64,000 bases of DNA from Pseudomonadota bacterium (GCA_005804885.1 SYOX01000207.1:1-64000); one strand, 5' to 3'. Positions 49,839-59,389 are shown, counted from the stretch's first letter. The notes: generated by a model not told the origin, from the letters alone. Translations and numbers: made by a program.

Positions 49839-52511
49839 ATGTCCAAGCTCTTGAAGTTGCTCTTGTTCATCGCGCTTGCGGGGTTGGCCGCCGGGTGCGG
49901 CGACGATCCGAAGCCCGCTGTCGGGCCGAGCCCGGGTGGGGAGGACGCTGGCGAGCCGGAGGCCGAGGGGCCCGACGCGTCGGAGCCCGAGCCAGAGCCT
50001 GAGCCTGAGCCGCCGCTGGACTTGAGCCAGCGTCTTGAGGCGGGTCAGGTGCGAGCAGGGGTTATCGAGGGCGAGGGGGCGCTGATCGGGGGGGTGAAGG
50101 CGGACGGGAAGGTGGGCGACGCCAAGATCTACAACGCGCATGTGGCCTTCGTCATCGAGGGGGTGCGTGAGGCGACGGGGGGCTACCGATTCTGGGGTGG
50201 GAACATCGTCGACGCGGACGTGGTGAGGCCGGAGGGGGAGCCGGGGCAGGATCTTTTTGGGGAGATCGGGCACAGCTGGAACCTGAACATCTTCATGCCG
50301 GAGGAGTTGGAGGTCGTCAACGACGGCCGGGACGGGCGCCCGGCCCACATCCGGGTGACGGGCCGGAATGTCCCCTTCGACTGGGCCGAGAGCTTCGTGC
50401 GCGCCTTCATCGATCCGGGCCCGGTCCAGATCGAGGCCACCTACGATTACATCCTTGGGGCGGAGGACAGGGCGCTGCGCCACGTCATTACGACGCTCAA
50501 CGTGGACGATGAGCCGACGCTGGTGGACTTCCCGCTGGTGCTGTCCAACCAGGGCGATGGGATCAGGCAATGGCAGACCGGCAAGGGCTTCGACATCAGC
50601 ATGGGGCCGGTGGATCGCTTCCAGCTCGCGGGGCGGGGGCCTTCCTACGCGTTGATCCCGATGGATACGAGCTTGACCTTGCTTTTTGAGTACAACAACG
50701 TCGAGCTGCTCATCCACGAGGGCTTCACGCTGGAGGCCGGCGCGTCGACCTCGCGGGAGTTCCGCTTCGCCGTCACGGATCGAGGGGTCTCGGGGCTGGC
50801 CGAGATCGACGCGGGCTTGCGGGGCGGCAACGAGGTGGAGTCGTCCATCAAGGGTCAGGTGGCGCTGCCGGACAGCGCCGATCCGGCCACGGCCTTCGTC
50901 GTCGCCTGGGTCGGGGAGCTGCCCTTGACCTTCGCCCCGGTCGAGGCGGACGGGAGCTTCGAGCTGGGCATCCAGGCCGGCACCTATAGGATCCAGGCCT
51001 TCGTGAGCGGGCACGCTGGCAGCAACGAGGCGCAGGTGAGCGTCGAGGCCGGCCAGCGCGCCGATCTGGAGCTGATGATCCCGCGGGCCGCCACCGTCCA
51101 TGTCACCATCAAGAACGACGAGGGGGAGCCCGTGCCGGCCCGCGTCACCCTGGTGGTCGCCGAGGACGACGCGACGACGCCCGAGCCCTACGCGCCCTCT
51201 GGCGTCCGCCTCGACAGCGATGGCGCGTGGCGCTGGACCTCGGCCAGCAACGGCGGGAAGATCAGCGCCGTGGGCTACGCTGGCCTGGACGGCGCCGTGG
51301 CGGTGGGCGTGCCGGCTGGCACCTATCGGGTGCTGGTCAGCCGGGGCTTCTCCTGGGAGGTGGCCGAGCAGACCGTCACCGTCGGGCAGGGCGAGCGGGC
51401 CGAGCTGGAAGCCACGATCAACAAGGTGGTCGACACGACCGGCTGGCTCTCGGCCGACTTCCACATCCACGCGCTGCGGAGCCCCGACAGCGACACGCCC
51501 TACGAGGTCCGCGTCAGGCAGGCGCTCACGGACGACCTCGACATCCCCGTCATGACCGAGCACGTCACCCTGACCGGCCTTCAGGACACGGCGGACGGCC
51601 TGGGCCTGGGCGAGCACGTCATCGGGCCCTTTGGCCAGGAGGTCACGACCTTCGAGTACGGCCACTTCAACGCCTTCCCGCTCCTCTATGAGCCTGAAAA
51701 ACCCAACACCGGCGGGATCTTCCCTTACGACAAGCGCCCCGATGAGCTCTTCGCCGCCATCCGAGCGCAGCAGCCCGAGGACGAGATCATCCAGATCAAC
51801 CACCCGCGCGGCTCCAACCTGGGCTCCTACTTCTCCTACGTCGGCTACGACCGCGCCACGGGCGAGCCGGCCAACCCTGAGGGCTGGAGCACGAACTGGG
51901 ACTCCATCGAGGTCTTCAACGGTCGCTGCTCGCGCCTGGGGTCGAACGAGGCGCTGGACGACTGGATCGCCATGACCAACTCGGGGCTGATCCGCACGCT
52001 GGGCTCGGGTTCGGACTCCCACAGGGAGAACGACCCCATCGGCATGCCCCGCAACTGGATCAGGATCGACGCCGAGGCGCTCAAGCAGGACCACCAGCTG
52101 ATCGTCGGCGCCGTGCGAAGCCGCCAGATCTTTGTCACCTGCGGCCCCTTCGTGCGCTTCGAGGCCGAGGGCGGGGCCATCTCCCTTGGGCAGCGGACGG
52201 CCCCGGACGCCGAGGGCAATGTCGAGTTCAGGGTCCAGGTCCAGGCGCCGGACTGGATCCGCCTCGACGAGGCGCGCCTGATCCGCAATGGCGTCCCCAT
52301 CGACAGCCTGCCCATCCAGGAGCAGGGCTCGGGGGTTCGTCTGGAGGCCACCTTCACCGATCGGCCCGAGGCCGACGCGTGGTACGCGCTGGAGGTCATC
52401 GGCTCGGGGAGCATGCTGCCCGTCCACGCCAACGGCCCCCCCTACGCCTTCACGAACCCCATCGAGGTCGACGTGGACGGCGACGGGAACTGGACCCCGC
52501 CTGGCCTCTGA
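49839..52511 (+). CDS. CehA/McbA-type PHP metallohydrolase lipoprotein
   Basis: The 890-residue protein has a lipobox GLAAGC and an Asp/Glu/Pro-rich linker. The middle part contains carboxypeptidase-regulatory-like beta domains (KGQVALPDSADPATAFVV, GTYRIQAFV, GTYRVLVSRGF). From about 535 is a PHP-type metal site: ADFHIHALRSPDSDTP, MTEHVTL, QINHPRGSN and GSDSHREND. CehA hydrolyses carbamates and related McbA members have other substrates; here the substrate is unknown. The site is complete, so it is probably an active surface hydrolase. The start follows AAGGTAGG. Confidence 0.85.
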   Translation: MSKLLKLLLFIALAGLAAGCGDDPKPAVGPSPGGEDAGEPEAEGPDASEPEPEPEPEPPLDLSQRLEAGQVRAGVIEGEGALIGGVKADGKVGDAKIYNAHVAFVIEGVREATGGYRFWGGNIVDADVVRPEGEPGQDLFGEIGHSWNLNIFMPEELEVVNDGRDGRPAHIRVTGRNVPFDWAESFVRAFIDPGPVQIEATYDYILGAEDRALRHVITTLNVDDEPTLVDFPLVLSNQGDGIRQWQTGKGFDISMGPVDRFQLAGRGPSYALIPMDTSLTLLFEYNNVELLIHEGFTLEAGASTSREFRFAVTDRGVSGLAEIDAGLRGGNEVESSIKGQVALPDSADPATAFVVAWVGELPLTFAPVEADGSFELGIQAGTYRIQAFVSGHAGSNEAQVSVEAGQRADLELMIPRAATVHVTIKNDEGEPVPARVTLVVAEDDATTPEPYAPSGVRLDSDGAWRWTSASNGGKISAVGYAGLDGAVAVGVPAGTYRVLVSRGFSWEVAEQTVTVGQGERAELEATINKVVDTTGWLSADFHIHALRSPDSDTPYEVRVRQALTDDLDIPVMTEHVTLTGLQDTADGLGLGEHVIGPFGQEVTTFEYGHFNAFPLLYEPEKPNTGGIFPYDKRPDELFAAIRAQQPEDEIIQINHPRGSNLGSYFSYVGYDRATGEPANPEGWSTNWDSIEVFNGRCSRLGSNEALDDWIAMTNSGLIRTLGSGSDSHRENDPIGMPRNWIRIDAEALKQDHQLIVGAVRSRQIFVTCGPFVRFEAEGGAISLGQRTAPDAEGNVEFRVQVQAPDWIRLDEARLIRNGVPIDSLPIQEQGSGVRLEATFTDRPEADAWYALEVIGSGSMLPVHANGPPYAFTNPIEVDVDGDGNWTPPGL

Positions 52512-52554
52512 GGCGGCCTGGGGCGCCACCGCCCTTGGGCAGCGGCGCTTTGGG

Positions 52555-52870
52555 GATCAATGACAAAGCGGATCGGACGGACAGCGGCGCTTCGAAGATC
52601 CAGCGACCCTTCGAGGATCGACGGCGGCGCGGATCGGACGGGCAGCGGCGCTTCGAAGATCGATGACAACGTGAATCGGAAGGGCAGCGCCGCTCTGAGG
52701 ATCGACGGCGGCGCGGATCGGATGGGCATCGGCGCTTCGAAGATCCAGCGACCTTTCGAGGATGGACGGCGGCGCGGATCGGACGGGCAGCAGTGCTTCG
52801 AAGATCGATGACAACGCGGATCGGAAGGGCAGCGGCGCTTTGAGGATCGACGGCGGCGTGGATCGGACGC
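52555..52870. repeat. 145-bp higher-order tandem repeat
   Basis: The gap after the PHP gene holds about two copies of a 145-base unit, each made of three sub-units with the shared motifs GCGGATCGGACGG, CAGCGGCGCTTCGAAGATC and GAGGATCGACGGC. Corresponding TTCGAAGATC motifs lie at 52591 and 52736, and at 52652 and 52797. The unit is not a multiple of three, so the open frames through it are not genes. Confidence 0.8.
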
Positions 52871-52888
52871 GGGGCTGGAAATCGTTGC

Positions 52889-53005
52889 GGCGGAGAGCGG
52901 GCGGCCTGGGCCAAGGCGAGGGGCAGCGGAGAGCGGGCGGCCTGGGCCAAGGCGAGGATCAGCGGCTGAGAGCGGGCGGCCAGGCCAAGGCGAGGATCAG
53001 CGGCG
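52889..53005. repeat. 36-39-bp tandem repeats reaching the CUB/Kazal stop codon
   Basis: Three units of AGAGCGGGCGGCC-TGGGCCAAGGCGAGG-cagcgg type. The last one contains the stop of the lipoprotein gene (52997-52999). Confidence 0.75.
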
Positions 53006-54331
53006 GGCGTCGTCGAGGCAGCTCTGGACCTCGGCGGTGATCGTGTGGCCGCACTGGCCGTTGTCCTGGCGCTCGCAGGCGGCCTGCTGGAAGCAGGCGT
53101 ACTCGGCGCGGAACTCACAGGTCGAGATGCCCGGCTCCCCCTCCTCGATGCAGAGCTGGCTGGAGCAGCCGCCGCGCACGCAGGCGGGCTGCTCGGGCTC
53201 CTCGCAGGCCCCGACCGACAGGACCGAGACACCGGCGGCGTTGGCATTGCAGGCGTTGGAGTAGGTCTGCCTGTCGCAGCCGCACACCGGCATGAACTCG
53301 CGGGTGCAGATCGTGGGAGGGACCCGGCAGACGCCCGGCGCGTCGGCCATGCCGCAGATCGCGCGCGGCTCGCGGTGGCAGTACTCGCCCTCCTCGCAAT
53401 GACCCGCGCCGCGCGTGCCGCACATGCGGTCGGCGTTGGGGTCCTGCACGCAAAGCGCCGGGCAGGGCCACCGGATGCACTGGACCTGCTGGCAGAGCTG
53501 GTTGGGGCCGCACTCCTCGTCGCTCTGGCAGCCGGCGATGTCGGCCAGGATCTCGTAGGACAGGACGTCGAAGCCGTAGCGCCGCACCGAGTAGTCGGTG
53601 ATGAGCTCGATCGTCACCACATTGCCGCCGACCTCCACCGAGGTGAAGTCGCCGCGGCGGCCCGTGTAGGTCGCCACCTGGCGGCCATTGCCGTCATAGA
53701 GGGCCACGACGTCGTAGCCGCGCTCGGTGTCAAAGCCCGTGAAGTGGACGCGGATGCGCTGGGCCTCGGGGATGGCCGTGATCGTCCACTTCTGGCGAAA
53801 GCTGTTCGCATAAGGGTGCGCGGTGCGGATGGCCTGATCGTCGCCGAGCGTCTGGGCGATCCACTCGCCCTCGGTCGGCTCGGCCCTCCGGTACTGGACC
53901 CCGTTGATCGAGAAACCCCAGGCCGTGACCGAGTAGTCGCTGACGATGGAGACCTGCGCCGCATTGCCGGGGATCTCGTCCGACCAGCCCCTGAAGTTGC
54001 CCGTCAGGCGCTGGATCTCTCGCCCCTCCATGTCCCGGATCACGACGTGATCGTAGCCGCGCTCGGTCCTGAGCAGGCCGAAGTGGATCCTCATGCTCTG
54101 CGCCTCGAAGGGCGCCCGGACCGTCTGCACCTCGTCATCGACCCCGAGGTTGTCGCCGTAGGGGTGCGCCGACTCGATGGTCTCCGAAAAATTCACCAGC
54201 TCCCAGCCCTCGACCTGCTGGAAGATCGTATCAGGGATCTTGCCCTCGTCCTGCGGCTCCACGTCCGCGCACCCGGCCAGCCCCATCGACGCCACCAAGG
54301 CACACCCAATCAGCGTCCAGAACTTATTCAT
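52997..54331 (-). CDS. Lipoprotein with two CUB domains, Kazal motif and Cys cluster
   Basis: The 444-residue protein has a lipobox MGLAGC. Two CUB-like domains follow (about 45-155 and 160-265), each with HPY, RTERGYDHVVI/DTERGYDVVALYD and ITDYSVRRYGF. Then come a Cys-rich segment, a Kazal-type inhibitor pattern PVCGCDRQTYSNACNANAAGV near 355-385, and an eight-Cys C-terminal cluster. CUB plus Kazal is an animal-like set; in the bacterium it could bind ligands or inhibit a serine protease. The start ATG 54331 follows GGAAG by eight; ATG 54346 is also possible. Confidence 0.85.
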   Translation of the reverse strand: MNKFWTLIGCALVASMGLAGCADVEPQDEGKIPDTIFQQVEGWELVNFSETIESAHPYGDNLGVDDEVQTVRAPFEAQSMRIHFGLLRTERGYDHVVIRDMEGREIQRLTGNFRGWSDEIPGNAAQVSIVSDYSVTAWGFSINGVQYRRAEPTEGEWIAQTLGDDQAIRTAHPYANSFRQKWTITAIPEAQRIRVHFTGFDTERGYDVVALYDGNGRQVATYTGRRGDFTSVEVGGNVVTIELITDYSVRRYGFDVLSYEILADIAGCQSDEECGPNQLCQQVQCIRWPCPALCVQDPNADRMCGTRGAGHCEEGEYCHREPRAICGMADAPGVCRVPPTICTREFMPVCGCDRQTYSNACNANAAGVSVLSVGACEEPEQPACVRGGCSSQLCIEEGEPGISTCEFRAEYACFQQAACERQDNGQCGHTITAEVQSCLDDARR

Positions 54332-54487
54332 TTCAACCACTTCCATGCATCGGCCCCCCGTTGTGAGGTCTGGCCCTTCGAACACTCGCCCGCATGGGAT
54401 CTTTTCGGAGACCCCAATGGGGCTGGCTCGTAACAGGTCGCCCCAGAGATATCAAGGGAGCAGCGGCAGAAAAGACGGCGCTCCGCC

Positions 54488-54889
54488 TCAGGCCAGCTCA
54501 ACGGCGACCAGCCCCCTCGGGCCAGTCACGACGTCGATCTCCGCCGAGGGCGCCGGGCCGATGGCCAGCGCCGTGTGGGTCGGCTGCCCATGAAACTCGG
54601 TGCGCCCCGAGTCGAGGATCAACGCGCAGGGCAATCCCCTGGCCTCCGCCTCCCGCTGGGCCAGCAGCAGCGCCGCTTCGTCCTCGACCGACAGGACGAT
54701 CTTGGTGAAGCGACCAAAGACCCACGCCGCCATCTCCGGCGTCAGCGCGATCGTGACAGATCCCCGATCCTCGGCCGCGACCGCCCGATCAAAGAAGACC
54801 TTCATCGAGGCGTGCGCGCACTGGGCCGCGATCTTGCCCTTGCGCATCTTCAAATCCCGACGAAAGAGCACCACCTGCTTGACGTCCAT
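54488..54889 (-). CDS. Peptidyl-tRNA hydrolase 2 (Pth2) family protein
   Basis: The 133-residue protein has the archaeal/eukaryotic-type Pth2 pattern: VLFRRDLKMRKGKIAAQCAHASM at the front, FTKIVLSVEDEAALLLAQREAEARGLP in the middle and ILDSGRTEFHGQPTHTALAIGPAP at the end. Pth2 recycles peptidyl-tRNA; the conserved Lys, Asp and Thr residues are in place. Bacteria normally rely on unrelated Pth1. The ribosome site GGAG is too close to ATG 54889, and a farther start at 54946 cannot be excluded. It stands alone. Confidence 0.85.
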   Translation of the reverse strand: MDVKQVVLFRRDLKMRKGKIAAQCAHASMKVFFDRAVAAEDRGSVTIALTPEMAAWVFGRFTKIVLSVEDEAALLLAQREAEARGLPCALILDSGRTEFHGQPTHTALAIGPAPSAEIDVVTGPRGLVAVELA

Positions 54890-55099
54890 CTCCACAACCC
54901 ACTCACCAACAACCACGACGCGGGGCACCTCGCCCATCATGCCCACAAGGCCCCGCCGACCGCAACCGACCTACGCTCGCCGCAGCCCCACGCTCCACGA
55001 GCGCCCCACGTTCGACGAGCGCAGGGCGATCTTGACCCCGGCCGCCCAACCGCGCACCCTCAACGATCTGTGAAGGATCAACAGGAGGGCCTCCCCACG

Positions 55100-56029
55100 A
55101 TGGATTACCAACGAACGACCCTGGCCATGATCGCGCTGACGATCTCGGGCCTCCTGAGCGCGTGCTGCTGCGAATCAGACGATCTGGAGTCCATCGCCGA
55201 GGGCGTCGAAGAGGCCGTCGAAGAGGGCGACGAAGAGAGCGACGAGGGCACAGACGAGGGCGCAGACAAGGGCGGATCGGCGACGGGCGCAGACGAGGGT
55301 GGATCGGCGACGGGCGAGGGCCGCTTCAAGGTGAGGTACAGCGACCCAGGCGGCAAGAAGCTGAATAAATATCACAAGATACTCAAGGAGGATGGGGTCA
55401 TCGACGAGATCGTCGAGGCCGTCAACGCGGCCATCGCCTTGCCCGTCGACGTCACCATCAAGGTCCAGTCCGGGGACGGGCCGCTCTACGATCCCCAGGA
55501 GAGGGCCATCTACTACAACCACGAGTTCCTCGACGAGGTCGACGGGCTGATCGGCCAGCACCTGGAGGACATGAGCGCCGAGGATCGCAAGACCTTCCTC
55601 ATCGACGTGACGGCCTTCGTCCTCCTGCACGAGATCGCCCACGCGCTCATCGACGTGCTGAAGCTGCCCGTCGTCGGCAAGGAGGAGGACGCCGCCGACG
55701 GCCTCGCCACGATCTTCGTCACGGAGCTCTACGAGGAAGGCGCCGAGATGGCGCTCACCAACGCCGAGCTCTTTGACATCGAGGCGGCCAACGCCGGCGA
55801 TTTCGAAGAAGAGGACTTCTGGGACGAGCACTCGCTCAACGCCCAGCGCTTCGCCAGCATCGTCTGCTGGGTCTACGGCAGCGATCCCGACAAGCACGAC
55901 AGCTTCCTCAAGGAGGAGATCATCCCCGAGGAGACCGCCGAGCGCTGCCCCGAGGAGTACGCCCAGCAGCGCAAGTCCTGGCTCCAGCTGCTCAAGCCGC
56001 ACACCCGACCCGGCGCCCTCGATCTGTGA
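55100..56029 (+). CDS. DUF4344 putative zinc metallopeptidase lipoprotein
   Basis: The 309-residue protein has AGGAGG eleven bases upstream of its ATG and a lipobox LLSACCC. A Glu/Asp/Gly-rich linker to about 75 is followed by the DUF4344 domain with LLHEIAHALIDVLKLPVVG and EEDAADGLATIF. HExxH and the following ED suggest a zinc peptidase. The role is unknown. It is 126 bases ahead of the WD40/membrane gene in the same direction. Confidence 0.85.
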   Translation: MDYQRTTLAMIALTISGLLSACCCESDDLESIAEGVEEAVEEGDEESDEGTDEGADKGGSATGADEGGSATGEGRFKVRYSDPGGKKLNKYHKILKEDGVIDEIVEAVNAAIALPVDVTIKVQSGDGPLYDPQERAIYYNHEFLDEVDGLIGQHLEDMSAEDRKTFLIDVTAFVLLHEIAHALIDVLKLPVVGKEEDAADGLATIFVTELYEEGAEMALTNAELFDIEAANAGDFEEEDFWDEHSLNAQRFASIVCWVYGSDPDKHDSFLKEEIIPEETAERCPEEYAQQRKSWLQLLKPHTRPGALDL

Positions 56030-56154
56030 CCCGGACGCCCGCGACCCGCCTCGCTCGCGGCGGTTCGCGAAGTCAGCGCAGCGAGCACTCTGACCCAGTC
56101 GAGCGCGACCGCCTCCCCTCGGCGGCGCGCCCCAGACAGGAGCTCACGACCGCC

Positions 56155-57900
56155 ATGTCCACGCCACGCCAAGCCCCGACACTCACCGCGATCCTCACCC
56201 TGGCGACCCTCGGCGCGACCTCGACCGCGCTGGCCCAGGAGGGGCCGCGCCGGGCCGACGCCTTCGAGCGCGTCTGGCAGACGACGGGCGACAGCTGGAC
56301 AGCCGGCGTCCTCATCCTGCCCAACCAGCAGGAGGTGCTGACCCACTCGGGCGCGGCGGCCCACATCCTGGATCTTCGCGACGGCTCCTCGCGCCTGCGC
56401 TTCGACTTCTGCTACGGCCCCGACGAGAAGATCGCCGCGATCGACGACCGGCGCTTCGTCGCCGTCTGCAGCGACACCATCGACACCATCGACGCCAGCA
56501 AGGCCCGACCCGTGAAGCGAAGCCGCGTCCGCCTCAAGAGCGCGGCCCAGGAGGCGGCCTTCTCCAGCCAGTCCGTCGCCGCGGCGCTGGAGGACAACAC
56601 CGTCCAGATCTACGGCCTCAAGGATCTCAAGCTTCGGAGCCGCCACGCCTTCGAGGCGGAGATCGAGGGCCTGGCCCTCTCGCCCGACGGCGCCACCCTG
56701 GCCCTCACCCTCAAGGGCGGCGCCGGCTGGCTCGTCGACGTGGCCACGGACGCACGCCGCCCCCTCGAAGGCGGCGGGCTCGACAGCGCCATGCGCTTCT
56801 CGCCCGACGGGCGCCTGCTGCTCGTCGATGGCAGCGGCTTCGGCCTGCGCCTCTTCGACGTCGCCAGCGGCGCCGTGATCGAGACCTTCAAGACCGGCTC
56901 ATGGATGACCGGGGCCGCCTTCCTCGGCAATGGGCTCATCGCCGCCACGGGCTCCAGCGGACACGCCATCTACAGGAGAGGCCACCCCGAACCCCTCACC
57001 CTCGACCAGAACACCACCGGCGAGCACCTCGACGCCAGCCTCGACGGGCGGATCTTCTGCGCGGGCAGCCGCGCCGGCGCCGTGTCCTGCTTCCGCGCCG
57101 ACCCAGCCCGCGAGGCGGCCCTGGATCGCGCCGACGCCGACGCGGCGGCCGCAGCCGAGGCCGAGGCGCGCCGCCTCGCGGACCTCAAGGCCAACGAGGC
57201 GCCCCTGACCGGCACCGATCCCTTCGACCCAAGCCTGACCGACCCCGCCCTGCCACCCTACGAGGAGCCTGCCTCCTACGCCCTGTCCAGCCAGGATCTC
57301 CTGACCAGCGGGATCGTCCTGACCGGGCTGGGCACCTCGCCCTTCTTGATCTCCAGCCTCAACAAGGACGTCCAGTACCCCGAGGCGCTCCTGATCTCGG
57401 CCGCCAGCACCCTCGGCGTCCTCGCGCTCGGCGGCGGGATCGCTGGCGTCGTCGTCGGCCTGGACATCATCGACGAATTTGGTGAGATGATGGACGAGCT
57501 CCTCAAGATCCCGATCATCGGCGTCATCATCGGCATCCCCATCGTCATCGTCGGCGTGGCCGCCGCTGGGGCGCTGATCGTCGGCGGCGCCGCGCTGGCG
57601 CTCGGCTCGCCGCTCATCTTCGGCTTCGGCATGAGCGCCATCGACGGCCTCATCGGCGCCGAGCCCGACAACCCCTTGACCCTGACCCTGACCAACACCG
57701 CCGCCGCATCCATCGGCCTCCTGAGCTACTACCTGTGGACCGAAGGCCTCGACGTCGACGAGGACATCGCCTTTGCCCTGACCATCGCCACCGGCGTCGC
57801 CCTGACCTCCCTGAGCCACGGCCTCTTTCGAGAGATCGAGCCCTCCGGCGCCGACGCCGAAAAACCCACCCTCATCTTCACCCCCGTCATCCTCTTCTGA
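56155..57900 (+). CDS. Secreted WD40-like propeller with C-terminal membrane segments
   Basis: The 581-residue protein has a signal peptide (LTAILTLATLGATSTALA-Q). Residues about 30-340 form a WD40-like propeller (ALSPDGATLALTLKGG, RFSPDGRLLLVDGSG, DASLDGRIFCAGSR). An Ala/Glu-rich helix links to hydrophobic segments from about 420 to 540 (ISAASTLGVLALGGGIAGVVVGLDII, IIGVIIGIPIVIVGVAAAGALIVGG). The propeller is therefore probably periplasmic and membrane-tethered. GGAG is thirteen bases upstream of the ATG, somewhat far. I do not recognise a family for the whole. Confidence 0.75.
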   Translation: MSTPRQAPTLTAILTLATLGATSTALAQEGPRRADAFERVWQTTGDSWTAGVLILPNQQEVLTHSGAAAHILDLRDGSSRLRFDFCYGPDEKIAAIDDRRFVAVCSDTIDTIDASKARPVKRSRVRLKSAAQEAAFSSQSVAAALEDNTVQIYGLKDLKLRSRHAFEAEIEGLALSPDGATLALTLKGGAGWLVDVATDARRPLEGGGLDSAMRFSPDGRLLLVDGSGFGLRLFDVASGAVIETFKTGSWMTGAAFLGNGLIAATGSSGHAIYRRGHPEPLTLDQNTTGEHLDASLDGRIFCAGSRAGAVSCFRADPAREAALDRADADAAAAAEAEARRLADLKANEAPLTGTDPFDPSLTDPALPPYEEPASYALSSQDLLTSGIVLTGLGTSPFLISSLNKDVQYPEALLISAASTLGVLALGGGIAGVVVGLDIIDEFGEMMDELLKIPIIGVIIGIPIVIVGVAAAGALIVGGAALALGSPLIFGFGMSAIDGLIGAEPDNPLTLTLTNTAAASIGLLSYYLWTEGLDVDEDIAFALTIATGVALTSLSHGLFREIEPSGADAEKPTLIFTPVILF

Positions 57901-57914
57901 AGCGTCGCCCCACC

Positions 57915-58137
57915 CGCCGCCCCGGGCTCGCGCCCGGCGCTACAGAGCAGGCACGCCCCTTCGGGGCTCTCGACAGCGTGAATGCCTTCGGAGCGGCGTG
58001 TCACAAACCACAAGGGACGCGATAGGTTGAGGGTTCTGGTGTCGAGGGGCACGCCGCCACGCAGATTGACGCCCCGTCGCCAGCCCCGAAGGGGCATCCC
58101 TGACCTGGTGCGCCGGGCGCGAGCCCGGGGCGGGACG
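57915..58137. repeat. Large inverted repeat
   Basis: Arms 57915-57975 and 58076-58137 pair imperfectly; the core (57921-57940 against 58110-58129) is a perfect 20-base inverted repeat, CCCGGGCTCGCGCCCGGCGC. Each arm also contains a small GCCCCTTCGGGGC hairpin. The loop is about 100 bases. It fills most of the 379-base gap before the cupin gene and has no gene in it. It has the look of a non-autonomous element but no target duplication is evident. Confidence 0.75.
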
Positions 58138-58279
58138 CCGTCGGCATGATCGTGCCTGTGGGGCGTCGTTACCCTCACCGAGCGAACATGTCATTTCGAG
58201 TCACGCGGCATATTTGACTGGACAAACGAGCACCTTTGAACGACAATTACCCCAATCGTAACCCTCGCATGGAGCGCCC

Positions 58280-58822
58280 ATGAGCCAACCTGAGCAAGCC
58301 CCTCCTCTCGATCCGGTCATCAACGTCGACGACGCCCCTGAGATCGCGCAGCTCAAGGGCGATGGGTGGGGAGGGCACTTCAAGCGCCTGACCCCCTCGA
58401 TGGCGCCCGGCGGGGGCTCGCTGGGCGTCAACTGGATGCGTGTGCCCAAGGGTCGCTCCATCTGCCCCTTCCACACCCACCAGATCGACGCCGTCGGCAC
58501 GATCGACGAGGTCTTCTTCGTCCTCTCGGGCCGCGGCGTGCTCAGGTACGGCGAGGATCTCGTCGCGATCAAGGCCGGCGACTGCGTCTCGTGCCCCGCC
58601 GGCACCGGCAAGGGGCACCAGATCGCCAACCCCCACGACGAGGATCTGATCTACCTCGCCATCGGCCACCGCGACCCCAACGAGGTCTGCACCTACCCCG
58701 ACACCGGCAAGGTGCTGATCCGCAGCCTCGGCCAGATCGGCCAGCTTGACCCGCGCGGGTACATGGACGGTGAGCCCGACCAGCCCAGGATCTTCAACCT
58801 CATCTCGGAGGAACCCTCATGA
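58280..58822 (+). CDS. Cupin domain protein
   Basis: The 180-residue protein follows GGAG. The cupin motifs are CPFHTHQIDAVGTIDEVFFVLSGRGVLRYG and AGDCVSCPAGTGKGHQIANP. The metal-binding His pair and the second motif His are in place. Enzymatic or storage roles are both possible. It is coupled to the DUF1801 gene by a four-base overlap. Confidence 0.9.
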   Translation: MSQPEQAPPLDPVINVDDAPEIAQLKGDGWGGHFKRLTPSMAPGGGSLGVNWMRVPKGRSICPFHTHQIDAVGTIDEVFFVLSGRGVLRYGEDLVAIKAGDCVSCPAGTGKGHQIANPHDEDLIYLAIGHRDPNEVCTYPDTGKVLIRSLGQIGQLDPRGYMDGEPDQPRIFNLISEEPS

Positions 58823-59244
58823 GCACCCTCAAGACCCAGAAGACCGACGCCAGCGTCGAGGGCTTCATCGACGCCATCGACGATCCCCGACGCAAGGCGG
58901 ACTGCAAGGCCCTCGTCGAGCTGATGCAACGCGCCACCGGCCAGCCCCCCGCGATGTGGGGCGCCAACATCATCGGCTTTGGCGACTACCACTACCGCTA
59001 CGACTCCGGCCGCGAAGGAGACTGGTTCCTCGCCGGCCTCTCGCCCCGCAAGCAGAACCTGGCCCTCTACATCACCTCCGGCTTTGAGGGCTACGAGGAC
59101 CTGATCTCTCGCCTTGGCAAGCACAAGACCGGCCGCTCCTGCCTCCACATCAACAAGCTGGTCGACGTCGACCTGGAGGTCCTGGAAGAGCTGGTGCGCC
59201 TCTCCGTCGACGCCCGCGCCCTCCAACACGCCCCGGAGACCTGA
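58819..59244 (+). CDS. DUF1801 (YdhG-like) protein
   Basis: The 141-residue protein matches DUF1801: VEGFIDAIDDPRRKADCKALVELMQRATGQPPAMWGANIIGFG, YHYRYDSGREGDWFLAGLSPRK and LGKHKTGRSCLHINKL. These proteins adopt a small alpha-beta fold with unknown activity. It overlaps the cupin gene (ATGA). Confidence 0.95.
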   Translation: MSTLKTQKTDASVEGFIDAIDDPRRKADCKALVELMQRATGQPPAMWGANIIGFGDYHYRYDSGREGDWFLAGLSPRKQNLALYITSGFEGYEDLISRLGKHKTGRSCLHINKLVDVDLEVLEELVRLSVDARALQHAPET

Positions 59245-59389
59245 GGCGCTCCCACCTCCCCCACGTCGACAACGCGCCGCCCTTGCGCTAGTTTTTCCCC
59301 CGATCGCGCGGCAGCGTCCTTCCACCCCTCACCCCGCGCGCCCTCCGCGCGAGCGAGGCGCTTCGCCCGCCGCAACCCTGGAGCCCGCC

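Noticed and set aside
52450-53247. Arg/Ser/Pro-rich minus-strand protein over the repeats
   Set aside because: The repeat unit is 145 bases, not a multiple of three; the frame is open only because of composition.
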